A stretch of DNA of 64,000 nt from Neostapfia colusana (Eukaryota > Streptophyta > Magnoliopsida > Poales > Poaceae), in the NCBI GenBank assembly GCA_030760725.1, contig JASWHV010000012.1:39153652-39217651 (forward strand). The letters are read 5' to 3'. The position numbers and the translations under genes are program-made. Below, piece after piece: positions 11,301 to 21,748 of this stretch. The notes under the pieces are model-generated. The model saw nothing but the letters and a program-made list of their open reading frames with translations. It did not search any database and was not told the origin of the DNA. Within the stretch, counting starts at the first letter, position 1. Each line of letters starts with the position of its first letter.

Positions 11301-12840
11301 GAACCGTCCGTGTCCGAGTCTCTAGGACAGCGCCATGGTATTGTAGCCATGACATCCCTAAGATTGCATCAATCTTTTGTCCCATAAGGATTATCAAGGT
11401 GGTGGGATATAGTTTCCCACCTAAGCACAGAGGTGCTTTTGGAATCATCATATTAGCGGAAATCTTCCCTCCCGGTGAGCAGATCATATAAGTGCAGTCG
11501 GTTGAGAAGACTTGCATTTGATGCTTAGACACATAGGATGCACTTATAAAGCTGTGGGTTGCACCAGAATCAAACAATATGACGATGGCTTGATGGTTGA
11601 GAGTAAACGTACCCGCCAGCACGTTGTCTCCCTCTGGGGCATCCTCATTGTCGAGGTTGCGGACACCCCCAGTCCGCTGACCAACCTTCTTCACTGGAGG
11701 TCGGCCTCGAGCACCGCCCTGGAACTGGGCTTGCCCGCTGCTCTGCTGCCCTTGGGGACAGTCCTTCGCGAAGTGGCCCGCCTGGCCACACGTGAAGCAG
11801 GTGAAACGGGGCGGTCCCCCGCTGATCAGTGGACGGAATCCCGAGGCGCGTTGTGGCGGTGGAAACGCCCGGGGTACAGTCTGCTGCTGTCTTGGTGGCG
11901 GCATCGGCGGATGGAACGGGAATGCTTGGAACGAACGTCCCCCGAACTGTTGAGGCCGCGCCGGTGGTCGCCACTGCTGCCCGGATGGTGTCCTATACAC
12001 CATACGGTACTTCTGGGGAGCGCCACTCCCACCGCTGGGTGGGGCGCTGCGCTTCCGCTGCTCAGCTGCCAACTCCCGCTGAGCATCCTCTTGCATGATC
12101 ACGGCATTGACTAAGTCGTTGAATGTGCCGCGATTCCACTGAACGAGATGTGTCTTCATTTCGGGGTGTAACCCCCGATAGAAGTGCTCCCACTTCTTCT
12201 CCTCGGTGGAGATGTAGTCTGACGCGTATTGCGCCAGATGGTTGAAGGCACGGGAGTAGTCATGGGCACTCCTCCCGCCCTGCTTCAGCTCCAAGAATTC
12301 TTGGAACTTCCTCTTCATGATTCCGGGAGGAATATGATAGGCGCGGAATGCCTCCTGGAACTCTTGCCATTCCACGACATGGCCAGCCGGACGTGAGGCG
12401 ACATAATTCACCCACCATGCACCAGCGGCACCGTGGAGTTGCTGCGCTGCGAACAGAGTCTTCTGCCACTCCGTACATTGGAGCAGCCCGAACTTGGACT
12501 CGATGGTCCGCAGCCAGTTGTCCGCCTCCAGTGGTTCTTCGGCTTCGGTGAATACTGGAGGGTGCGTACTCATGAAATCCGAGTACGACACTTCACGGGG
12601 CTCACGAGGCCCTTGCTCTTGACGTCTCCCCGCCTGGGACGTATTCTGCACGATCATGCGGAGCAGATCGGTCTGCTCCTCACGACCACCCACCAGTGCC
12701 GCTATCACATCCGCTAGAGTAAACGGAGGCGGCGGTGGTAGCTGCTGCTGCGGGGTGCTGTCGTAGGCCGGTGGCTGGGAGTCATCGCCTCCCTGTTTGC
12801 TAGAGCCACCAACCTCGTGCGTGGTCCTAGTACGAACCAT
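8317..12840 (-). pseudogene. Gag-Pol polyprotein of element B, three in-frame stops
   Basis: The frame runs from the ATG at 12840 (preceded directly by CAG) to the stop at 8317, about 1507 codons with no frameshift. Domains in order are Gag with a CFTCGQAGHFAKDC zinc knuckle, retropepsin with LFDSGATHSF, RT with FIDD, RNase H, integrase and a chromodomain-like tail. In-frame stops occur at 10366 (RT, after LAGYY), 9388 (integrase, a tryptophan position before KWED) and 8725 (integrase tail). Each stop alone would remove integrase function, so B is dead as an autonomous element, though it could still be mobilised by proteins from intact relatives such as A. The RT FIDD motif and the protease active site are undamaged, which suggests decay after insertion and not loss under old selection. 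Confidence 0.93.
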
Positions 12841-14061
12841 CTGCAACCACATGACAATAATCATCAGTCCCGCAACATTTTGCATGCAGTCCAATAAAAA
12901 TGGGCGTAAAAACATTATGACAACAAAAACATGCGATATATCTTGTAAGTAGATAATGTAATAACTTTGCACAAGCTACACCATTACCAGACCAAACACA
13001 AGCTAGTTTAATCCAACTTGATGAACCTCCACTTTGGAAGCTCACCATAACTGGGTTTGGTCTCTACGAGACATTATTATTGCGTTGTCATCACGTATAC
13101 CACCCTTAGGGTCCAACACCCTCTCCAATGAGTTCAACTGTTATTCTTTTGTCAAAATGACCAGTTTCTACCTATTCCAAATTTTGTTCTGGTTCGGGCT
13201 ATTTTCATGACTCAAGTTGAATACCAAAGTTAAAGTTAACTTCAGTATCTTTCCAACGAGTATTCATTTGCCCTCAGATCAGCTTTGGTTAAAAAGTTAT
13301 GCTAATTCAAAGTCAGCAGAATTTCCGGAAGAATTTTAACAGCACCTCCCTTGGAAGTGGCTGTTTTCATCCCTGGTTTCCACTGAAATCTGTGCTGCAA
13401 CTTCAGAAACTTTGAATTGCAAAGATGTCACCCATCTCCTACTCTTCCTAAGGATGTATTGTATGACAATTTTAGATTTTTCTACTGAGAGTTATGTTTG
13501 AAAACAGAACAGTCCAGAGAATGTTTCACTCTGTCCTGGTTCTGGACAGTTTACATTTCTCTGGGAATTAAGCCATCTTAAAGTGTGCTCCAGCTCTGGA
13601 AGTCTACAACAAAGTTGTAGAGTACTTAAATACCTTTCAAGAACTATATAGCACACCTCTCTGGGCTAAAAGACCTGTGAGTTATGCTCTGTTGAAGTTT
13701 GGCAACCTTGCTGCCCAAAACAGAGCACTCTGCTTTTCATACTTTTGGGCTATACTGCTCCACTATCCCATTCTTATACCCAACCAGGGTCCTAAAAGTT
13801 GAACCTATAGATTTTAATTCTTTGTTATCATTATTATCATGCATATGCCTACAATATCTCGGTACTACGTTCCTCACAAAAGAAAATCCTAACCGGATTC
13901 TATCGGCATATACGTCTCAAGTGTGGCACTAAACGGTCTCTCGCACACGTTTACTACACGGATACTTACGTGGTTAGTACCTGCAGAAGACCACACAATA
14001 ATGGTGCACTCAAAGGTTGTTCATTGCAGGCAGTTCCATATTTAAAAGTAAATACAAACGC

Positions 14062-14441
14062 CCGTATCATTGTCATACGGCCGTCCTTGAGTTAGGTCAC
14101 GTCTCAAGGTACGTGATCGTGTTTCAACACCACACGACGGGGAACCCGAGTATGTCATGAACGGGTCATCACGGTTGGGAATGTTATCAACCCAACAGAT
14201 ACCACCTACTGCCCCGCAGGACACGCCGATGGCAAGCGCTGCGTATGTCCTCCTGGGCTATTTCCAGACAAACACACTCTCGCGTTACTGGCCACGCGAT
14301 GGGGTCTCCTCTTACTTGCCTAATGCACGCTAGGGATCAGCGTTTCATATGAACTCAGGGACATGAATAGTCCAAGAGTTTCATATTGACGTCTCACACC
14401 AAGCTGTGAGACCAATCCCTGAACCACATTCCTCGTCAGGG
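14062..14441 (-). other. Stem-loop array in the leader of element B
   Basis: Sense-strand hairpins match those of F in order. Examples are arms CCGTAT/ATACGG (14062-14080), a six-pair stem TGTCCT/GGGGCA with wobble pairs (14210-14223), TCGCGT/ACGCGA (14280-14299), GTCTCACA/TGTGAGAC with loop GCTTGG (14391-14412), and CCCTGA/TCAGGG (14417-14441). Stem sequences differ from F while pairing is kept, and several loops are identical. The first hairpin of the array has decayed in B. Confidence 0.72.
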
Positions 14442-14479
14442 GGAGCTAACCGAAATTGAACCGCTCGTTGCGTTCCTTA

Positions 14480-14491
14480 CCATACTTACCA
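14480..14491 (-). other. Putative splice donor in the leader of element B
   Basis: The sense sequence is CTG|GTAAGTATG, close to the plant donor consensus, with the intron starting at 14489. A second GTAAGG follows nine bases later. The matching acceptor would be the CAG at 12843-12841, giving a 1649-nt intron that ends at the gag ATG. Splicing is predicted, not shown. Confidence 0.5.
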
Positions 14492-14666
14492 GAGCGTAGG
14501 TGCATCGTTACAATAATTGAATCTCAGGATTATAACACATAGGTTAGCCTTTGCCACTTTAAATAACTATGCTACTATAGTTCTTACTTGGGCTACTACG
14601 AATCCTCACCATAAGTCTAAGTTTTCCCATAATGCAGTCCTTAAGTACTGTGCTATCCCCAATGCA

Positions 14667-14678
14667 GCTCTGATACCA
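14667..14678 (-). other. Primer-binding site of element B
   Basis: The minus-strand word TGGTATCAGAGC lies three bases inside the 5' LTR end. It is complementary to the 3' end of plant initiator tRNA-Met, the usual primer for Ty3/gypsy and Copia elements. Confidence 0.93.
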
Positions 14679-14681
14679 GGC

Positions 14682-15457
14682 TGTGGCGGACCGGAATCCG
14701 CTCATCCAGGATCGCAGAGGGTGGTGCCGCGCGATGCGACACCTGACAGCACACGTCATAAGAACACATTATATTACATGGGAAAAACAAACTGAATGCA
14801 CAAAGTAGTACACTTCTCAGTTACAAACTAGGGTCTTTATTACACAGCGGAAGTTTCTTTTATACAACTCACACCCGCCTATCTAGCAAAAGTGGTTGCC
14901 CAGCCCTAGGGCAACCCACACTAGCTGCACTCCTCAGCTCAGCGCGGCGTGTACAGCTCCCACTCAGCCGTGGTCCCCGACGGAGGGTAACCCTCGCCGG
15001 TGGACTCATACTCCGAGTCCGTGGGTGGCTCCTCACCTGAAAAACACTTAAGAAGCAACCGTGAGCACGAAGGCTCAGCAAGGCTTAACCGACTCACCTA
15101 AGCATGAAACTCTACATGAGGGGTACCATGACATAGGATAGCAATGTTGCAGCAAATGGACACGCCTACAAGTTCATCCTTAGTTCATCTTTTAGCAACA
15201 AGTTAACGGTTCATAAAGCTGAAATTTATTGAGCAATATTTGGTGGCACACATGTAGCAATACAATTATATCATGACAGCAATATTGAATCAAAATGTTT
15301 CATTCATTAGTCTACGTTACGATGCAGTGAACAAGCGGTACTCGTCAACGCGAGGGACGGCGAATCGACTCGATATACACCTGCAGGGAAACCCAAAGAG
15401 CACATCGCGTACGCCCACCCGTGGAGCTGCACAGCACGCTCGCTCGATGTCGTACGG
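14682..15457 (-). repeat. 5' LTR stump of element B (last 0.78 kb)
   Basis: This is the 3' part of the LTR and matches A's 3' LTR (about 6370-7148) in reverse. It ends abruptly at CGTACGG, 15457. The next bases code for the chromodomain of element C, so about 3.1 kb of LTR plus C's 3' end are missing. The LTR-end stem-loop is retained near 14730. Confidence 0.87.
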
Positions 15458-18400
15458 ATCTTGTAGAACCACAACGTTCTGTTACGCGTGGTTCGGGCTT
15501 TCTCATCAAGAATTTCCACCGGATACTCATCATATGTTAAATCCGGTTTCAGCTCGCTGATGTCTTCGGTAGGAACAGCAGCCGTATGCTTCAAACATTT
15601 TCGCAGTTGTGAAATATGGAAAACATCATGGACACCAGCAAGGGATGCCGGTAGCTCCAGTCTATACGCTGCTGGTCCACACTTCTTGGTGATAGCATAG
15701 GGTCCAATGAAACGGGGAGCGAGCTTCCCCTTCACACCGAACAGGTGCACGCCCTTCATCGGAGACACGCGGAGATACACGTGTTCACCGACGTCGAAGT
15801 GCAACTGTCTACGCCTCTTATCAGCGTAGCTCCTCTGCCGGGATTGAGCGGCCTTCAAGTTAGCTTGAATCGTCCGAACGCGCTCTTCGGCGTCGTTCAA
15901 CACATCAACCCCGAATGTTACCCTTTCACCGGACTCGCACCAGTTTAATGGGGTGCGGCATTTATGACTGTAGAGAGCTTCGTAGGGTGCCATCTTGATA
16001 CTCGCCTGATAGCCATTGTTGTACGAGAATTCCGCCAAGGGTAGGTGATCATCCCAGTTCTTACCATGGTGGATGGCACATGCTCTCAACATGTCTTCTA
16101 AAACTTGATTCACCCTCTCCGTCTGCCCATCTGTCTGAGGGTGGTAAGTGGAGCTTCTAACCCGTTTAGTACCCAAAGCAGCATGTAACTGCTCCCAAAA
16201 GCGAGATACAAACAATACACCTCGGTCTGAGACTATGGTCTTGGGTACGCCATGCAAACATAGGATCCTGGCGATATATAACTCCACATATCTGTTGGCA
16301 TGGAAATGTGTATGTACGGGGATGAAGTGAGCTGACTTGGTCAGTCGGTCAACGATTACCCATATGGAATCATGTTTGTTGGATGTTAGGGGTAATCCCA
16401 CAATGAAATCCATGCTCACATCTTCCCATTTCCATGCTGGAATTTTCAGGGGTTGCAACAGCCCGGATTTCTTTATGTGATCAGCTTTCACTTGTCGGCA
16501 CGTATCGCACTCGGATACGTACTTAGCTACCTCCCGCTTCATCCGTGTCCACCAAAATTTCTTTTTCAAATCTTAGTACATTTTGTTGCTGCCCGGATGA
16601 ATGGAGTACTTGGACAAGTGGGCTTTATCGAGGATCTTCTTTCTCAAATCCATATCCCGGGGTACGACTATGCGGTCATTGAACCACAGCGTCCCCTCAT
16701 CATCTTTCCGGAAACATTTAATTTCTCCATTGTCTATCCGTCTCCGGAGATGTGCCATGCCTTTATCCGTTTTCTGAGCTGCAATGATGTCCTCCCTTAT
16801 AGTAGGGATGAGGGCAAGGTTGTACTGCGATCCATAAGGAACCAAGTGTAAACTCGGCTCTTCCTCCTCAACCGGGGTAATGGTGAGGTGATGAACATGT
16901 GATTTCCGGCTCAGCGCGTCGGCAACCACATTCGCCTTGCCGGGGTGGTAATGAATCTCAATTTCATAATCTTTAATCAGTTCTAACCACCTCCTTTGCC
17001 TCACCTTCAGCTCCTTCTGGGTGAAAATATATTTCAAGCTCTTGTGGTCGGTTTAGAGGTGCACTAGATTCCCCAGGAGATAGTGCCTCCATATTTTCAG
17101 CGCCAAAACCACTGCAGCAAGCTCAAGGTCGTGAGTGGGATAATGCTGCTCATGGTTCCGAAGTTGGCGTGAGCCATATGCGACCACACGTCCTTCCTGC
17201 ATCAACACACAACCAAGCCCAATACCAGACGCGTCACAATACATGTCGAAGGGCTTTGTTGTATCCGGCTGAGCTAAGACCGGGGCTGTGGCGAGATGCT
17301 TTACCAATGTTCGGAATGCTCCTTCATACGCCGTGTTCCAAACATATTTCGTCCCTTTATTCAGCAATTCTGTCATCGGCTTAGCGAGCTTGGAGAAGCT
17401 TGGAATGAATCTCCTATAGTATCCCGCTAACCCGAGGAAGCTTCTGACTTCATGAACTGAAGTGGGAGCTTTCCATTTCAGCACTTGCTCTATTTTGCTT
17501 GGGTCAACCGCAATGCCTTCTGCTGAGATGATATGTCCCAGGAATGGCACTTGGCTTATCCAAAACTCGCATTTGCTGAACTTGGCGTAGAGCTTGTGGT
17601 CTCGTAATCGTTGAAGAACGAAAAACCGCAAGTGTTCGGCATGTTTGGCTTCTGTCTTGGAGTAAACCAAGATATCGTTGATGAACACTACTACGAACTT
17701 GTCCAGCTCCGGTATGAACACCGAGTTCATGAGATACATGAAGTGGGCTGGAGCATTTGTGAGACCAAAGGACATGACGATATATTCATATAGTCCATAT
17801 CTCGTCGAGAAGGCCGTCTTCGGAATATCCTCCGCCCGGATTTTAATCTGGTGATATCTAGAGCGAAGGTCCATCTTGGAGAATACACTTGCACCCACAA
17901 GTTGATCAAACAATATGTCGATGCGGGGCAGTGGGTACTTATTCTTGATGGTGACAGCGTTGAGCGGCCGGTAATCCACACACAGCCTCAGGGTTTCATC
18001 CTTCTTCTTCACGAACAACGCCGAGCATCCCCAAGGCGAGGAACTCGGCCTAATGAAACCCGTGCTCAACAGATCATTGAGCTGTTCTTTCAGTTCCGCC
18101 AGCTCATTTGGAGCCATCTTGTATGGTCTCCGTGATATGGGCGTAGTCCCGGGTGCAGCTTCAATCTTGAACTCGACGTTCCGCTCAGGTGGCATGCCCG
18201 GAAGATCATCCGGGAACACGTCGGGGTACTCCCGGACTACGGGGATGTCCTCTAACTTGAGGGCTTCAGTATTGTTGATCGCTGAAACCTCTCTGACTGG
18301 ATTATCTAATAGGAGGGACTGCGGACGGTGTAATGGGGAGTTGAGATGAACCGTCCGTGATAGGGTTTCTAGGACACCGCCATGGTAGCTTAGCCATGAC

Positions 18401-19903
18401 ATTCCCAAGATTGCATCAATCTTCTGCCCCCCTAAGATAATCATAGTGGTGGGATATATCTTCCCACCTAAGCACAGTGGTGCTTTTGGAACCATCATAG
18501 TTGCTGAAATCATTCCTCCCGGTGAGCAGATCATATAAGAACACTCGGTTGGAAAGGTTGCCAGATGATGCTTAGCCACATATGATGCACTAATGAAGTT
18601 GTGAGTTGCACCAAAATCAAAAAGTATGATGATGGCTTGATGGTTGAGAGTGAACGTACCCGCCAGCACGTTGTCTCCTTCTGGGGCGTCCTCATTGTCA
18701 AGGTTGCGGACGCCTCCAGTCCGCTGACCAACCTTCTTCATCGGAGGTCGGCCTCGAGCACCGCCCTGGAGCTGGGCTTGCCTGCTGCTCTGCTGCCCCT
18801 GGGGACAGTCCTTCGCGAAGTGGCCCGCCTGGCCACATGTGAAGCAGGTGAAACGGGGCGGTCCCCCGCTGATCGGTGGACGGAATCCCGGGGCGCGTTG
18901 TGGCGGTGGAAACGCCCGGGGTACCGTCTACTGCTGCTGTTGCTGCTGCAGTCTTGGGGGTGGCATCGGCGGACGGAACGAAGGTGACTGGGACAGATGT
19001 CCCCCGAACCGTTGGGGTCGCGTCGGTGGATGCCACTGCTGCCCGGATGGTGTCCGATACACCATACGGTACTTCTGGGGCGCGCCACCACCGCTGCTAG
19101 GTGGAGCGCTGCGCTTCCTCTGCTCAGCTGCTAACTCCTGCTGAGCGTCCTCTTGCATGCTTGCGGCATTGACTAGGTCGTTGAATGTGCCGCGGTTCCA
19201 CTGTACGAGGTGGGTCTTCATTTCGGGGTGTAACCCCCGATAGAAGTGCTCCCTCTTCTTCTCCTCAGTGGAGATATAGTCTGACGCGTACTGCGCCCAG
19301 ATGGTTGAAGACACGGGAGTAGTCGTGGGCACTCCTCCCGCCCTGCTTCAGCTCCAAGAATTCTTGGAACTTCCTCTTCATGATTCCGGGAGGAATGTGA
19401 TAGGCGCCAAACGCCTCCCGGAACTCTTGCCATTCCACGGCATGGCCAGCCGGACGTGAGGCGACGTAATTCGCCCACCATGCACCAGCGGCACCGTGGA
19501 GCTGCTGTGCTGCGAACAGGGTCTTCTGCCGCTCCGTACACTGGAGCAGCCCAAACTTGGACTCGATGGTCCGCAGCCAGTTGTCAGCCTCCAGTGGTTC
19601 TTCAGCTTCGGTGAACACTGGAGGGTGCGTACTCATGAAATCCGAGTACGACACTTCGCGGGGCTCACGAGGCCCTCGCTCTTGACGTCCCCCCGCCTGG
19701 GACGTATTATGCACGATCGTGCGGAGCAGGTCGGTCTGCTCCTCATGACCTCCCACCAGTGCCGCTATAACATCCGCAAGAGTAAGCGGAGGCGGCGGTG
19801 GTGGCTGCTGCTGCGGGGTGCTGTCGTAGGCCGGTGGCTGGGAGTCATCGCCTCCCCCTTGGCTAGAGCCACCAACCTTGTGCGTGGTCCTAGTGCGAAC
19901 CAT
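15458..19903 (-). pseudogene. Gag-Pol polyprotein of element C, truncated, one frameshift and three stops
   Basis: The start codon at 19903 (MVRTRTT...) is directly preceded by CAG. One extra C near 19297 shifts the frame in Gag, compared with element B. In the second frame there are stops at 18928 (inside a glutamine run just before the zinc knuckle), 17053 (RNase H) and 16573 (integrase zinc region). The C-terminus is broken within the chromodomain after LWFYKI, where the frame reads on into B's LTR and stops at 15307; that tail is not a real domain. Protease has LFDFGATHNF in place of the usual DSG, so an active-site neighbour is also changed. RT FIND replaces FIDD, losing one catalytic aspartate. 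The element is clearly inactive. Confidence 0.93.
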
Positions 19904-21733
19904 CTGCAACCATACAGCAATAACATAAGTCCCGCAAGAGAGTGCATGCAGTCCAAATGAAATAGGTGTAAAACATAATGACAATAAAAACATGCGATAC
20001 ATCTCGTAAGTAGATAGTGTAATAACTTTGCACAAGCTACACCATTACCAGACCAAACACAAGCTAGTTTAATCCAACTTGATGAACCTCCACTTTGGAA
20101 GCTCACCATAACAAGGTTTGGCCACCACGAGACATTACTATCGCGTTGTCATCACGTATACCACCCTTAGGGTACAACACCCTCTCCAATGAGTTCAACT
20201 GTCATTCTTCTGTCAGAATGACCAGTTTCTACCTATTCCATGTTTTGATCTGGTTCTGTGCATTTTCATGACTCAAGTTGAATACCAAAGTTAAAGTTAA
20301 CTTCAGTATCTTTCCAACGAGTATTCAATTGCCCCCAGATCAGTCTTGGTCAAAAAGTTATGCTAAATTCAAAGTCAGCAGAATTTCTGGAAGAATTTTT
20401 AACAGCACCTCACTTGGAAGTTGCTGTTTTCCATTCGAGTTTCCACTGAAATCTGTGCTGAAACTTCAGAAACTTTGAATTGCAAAGATATCAAACATCT
20501 TCTACTATTTCTAAGGAGGTATCATATAAAATTATTGGGTTTTTCTACTGGGAGTTATCATTGAAAAACAAAACAGTTCAGAGAATGTTCTACTCTGTCC
20601 TGGTTCTGGACAGTTCACATTCCTCTGAGATTTTTGCCATCTTAAGGTGAGTTTCAGCTCTGGAAGTCTACAACAAAGTTGTAGAGTACTTAAATACCTT
20701 TCCAGAGCTATATAGCACACCCCTCTGGGCTAAAATACCGGTGAGTTATGCCCTGTTGAAGATCAGCAAATGTGCTGCCCAAAACAGAGCACTCTGTTTT
20801 TCATCCCTTTAGCTATCCTGGTCCACTATCCCATTCTTATACCTAACCAGGGTCTTAATTGCTGACCTAATGATTCTAGTTCCTTGTTTTCAATATTTTC
20901 ATGCATATGCCTACAATATCTCGGTACTACGTTCCTCACCAAAGAAAATCCTAACCGGATCATACCGGCATATACGTCTCAAGTGTGGCACTAAACGGTC
21001 TCTCGCACACGTTTTCTACACGGATACATACATGGTTAGTACCTGCAGAAGACCACACAATAATGGTGCATGCAAAGGTTGTTCATTTCAGGCAGTTCCA
21101 TATTTAAAAGTAAATACAAACGGCCGTATCATTGCCATACGGCCGTCCTTGATCTAGGTCACGTCTCAAGGTACGTGATCGTGTTTGAACACCACACAAC
21201 CGGGAACCCGAGTATGTCATGAACGGGTCGTCACGGTTGGGAATGTTATAAACCCAACAGATACCACCTACTGCCCTGCAGGGCATGCCGATGGCAAGCG
21301 CTGCGTATGTCCTCCTGAGCTATTTCTAGACGAACACACTCTCGCGTTACTGACCACGCGATGGGGTCTCCACTTACTTGCCTAATGCACGCTAGGGATC
21401 AGCGTTTCATATGAACTCAGGAACATGAAGAGTTCAAGAGGTTCATATTGACGTCTCACACCAAGCTGTGAGATCAATCCCTGAACCACGTTCCTCGTCA
21501 GGGGGAGCTAACCGAAATTGAACCGCTTTCGGTGGCGTTCCTTACCAAACTTACCAGAGCGTAGGTGCGTCGTTACAATAATTGAAATTCAGAATTATAA
21601 CACATAGGTTAGTCTTTGCCACTTTAAGTAACTATGCTAATATAGTCCTTACTTGGGCAACTACCGAATCCTCACCGTATACCTAAGTTTTTCCCATAAT
21701 GCCGTCCTTAAGTACTGTGCTATCCCCACTGCA
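19904..21733 (-). other. Untranslated leader of element C
   Basis: It is colinear with the leader of B and contains no credible coding sequence. Sense-strand landmarks are twin donor-like sites (GTAAGTTTG then GTAAGG, intron start 21554), the stem-loop array (21121-21533), the CTGTCC/GGACAG hairpin at 20595-20613, and a CAG just before the gag ATG. The predicted intron is 1651 nt. Confidence 0.74.
21121..21533 (-). other. Stem-loop array in the leader of element C
   Basis: The clearest member has nine perfect pairs (arms CGGCCGTAT/ATACGGCCG, loop GGCAATG, 21121-21145), and its loop is identical to F's. Others are TGCCCT/AGGGCA (21272-21285), TCGCGT/ACGCGA (21342-21361), the GCTTGG-loop hairpin (21453-21474, one terminal mismatch) and ACCGAAA/TTTCGGT with loop GCGGTTCAA (21511-21533). 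Several stems differ from those of F at both arms. Confidence 0.74.
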
Positions 21734-21745
21734 GCTCTGATACCA
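21734..21745 (-). other. Primer-binding site of element C
   Basis: TGGTATCAGAGC on the minus strand, three bases from the LTR end at 21749, matches initiator tRNA-Met as in element B. Confidence 0.93.
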
Positions 21746-21748
21746 GGC

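Larger units (their letters stand above)
12841..14666 (-). other. Untranslated leader of element B (primer site to gag)
   Basis: This 1.8 kb stretch holds no credible coding sequence. In the sense (minus) direction it contains tandem splice-donor-like sites near 14489, a stem-loop array (14062-14441), two further hairpins (13531-13549 and about 13602-13618), a CTGAT branch-point-like word, and a CAG directly before the gag ATG. Many upstream ATGs would block scanning to gag if the leader were not spliced. It is colinear with the leader of C and, more distantly, with that of F. Confidence 0.75.
7149..15457 (-). mobile_element. Element B: decayed Ty3/gypsy retrotransposon
   Basis: Reading on the minus strand, the order is 5' LTR stump (15457-14682), primer site, structured leader, gag-pol with three in-frame stops, polypurine tract, and the first 1.1 kb of a 3' LTR. 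Both outer ends are incomplete. The 3' LTR is cut by element A, and the 5' LTR is cut at 15457, where the chromodomain of element C begins. The coding sequence closely resembles A, and the LTR starts with the same TGTAAAAGCCC, so A, B and C are one family. Confidence 0.87.

Noticed and set aside
14667..14678. tRNA-Met gene
   Set aside because: Only the 12-base complement of the tRNA 3' end is present, as a primer-binding site; no cloverleaf surrounds it.
15307..15457. C-terminal extension of C's integrase read into B's LTR
   Set aside because: The reading frame simply continues across a rearrangement junction; the tail has no relation to a chromodomain and other elements lack it.
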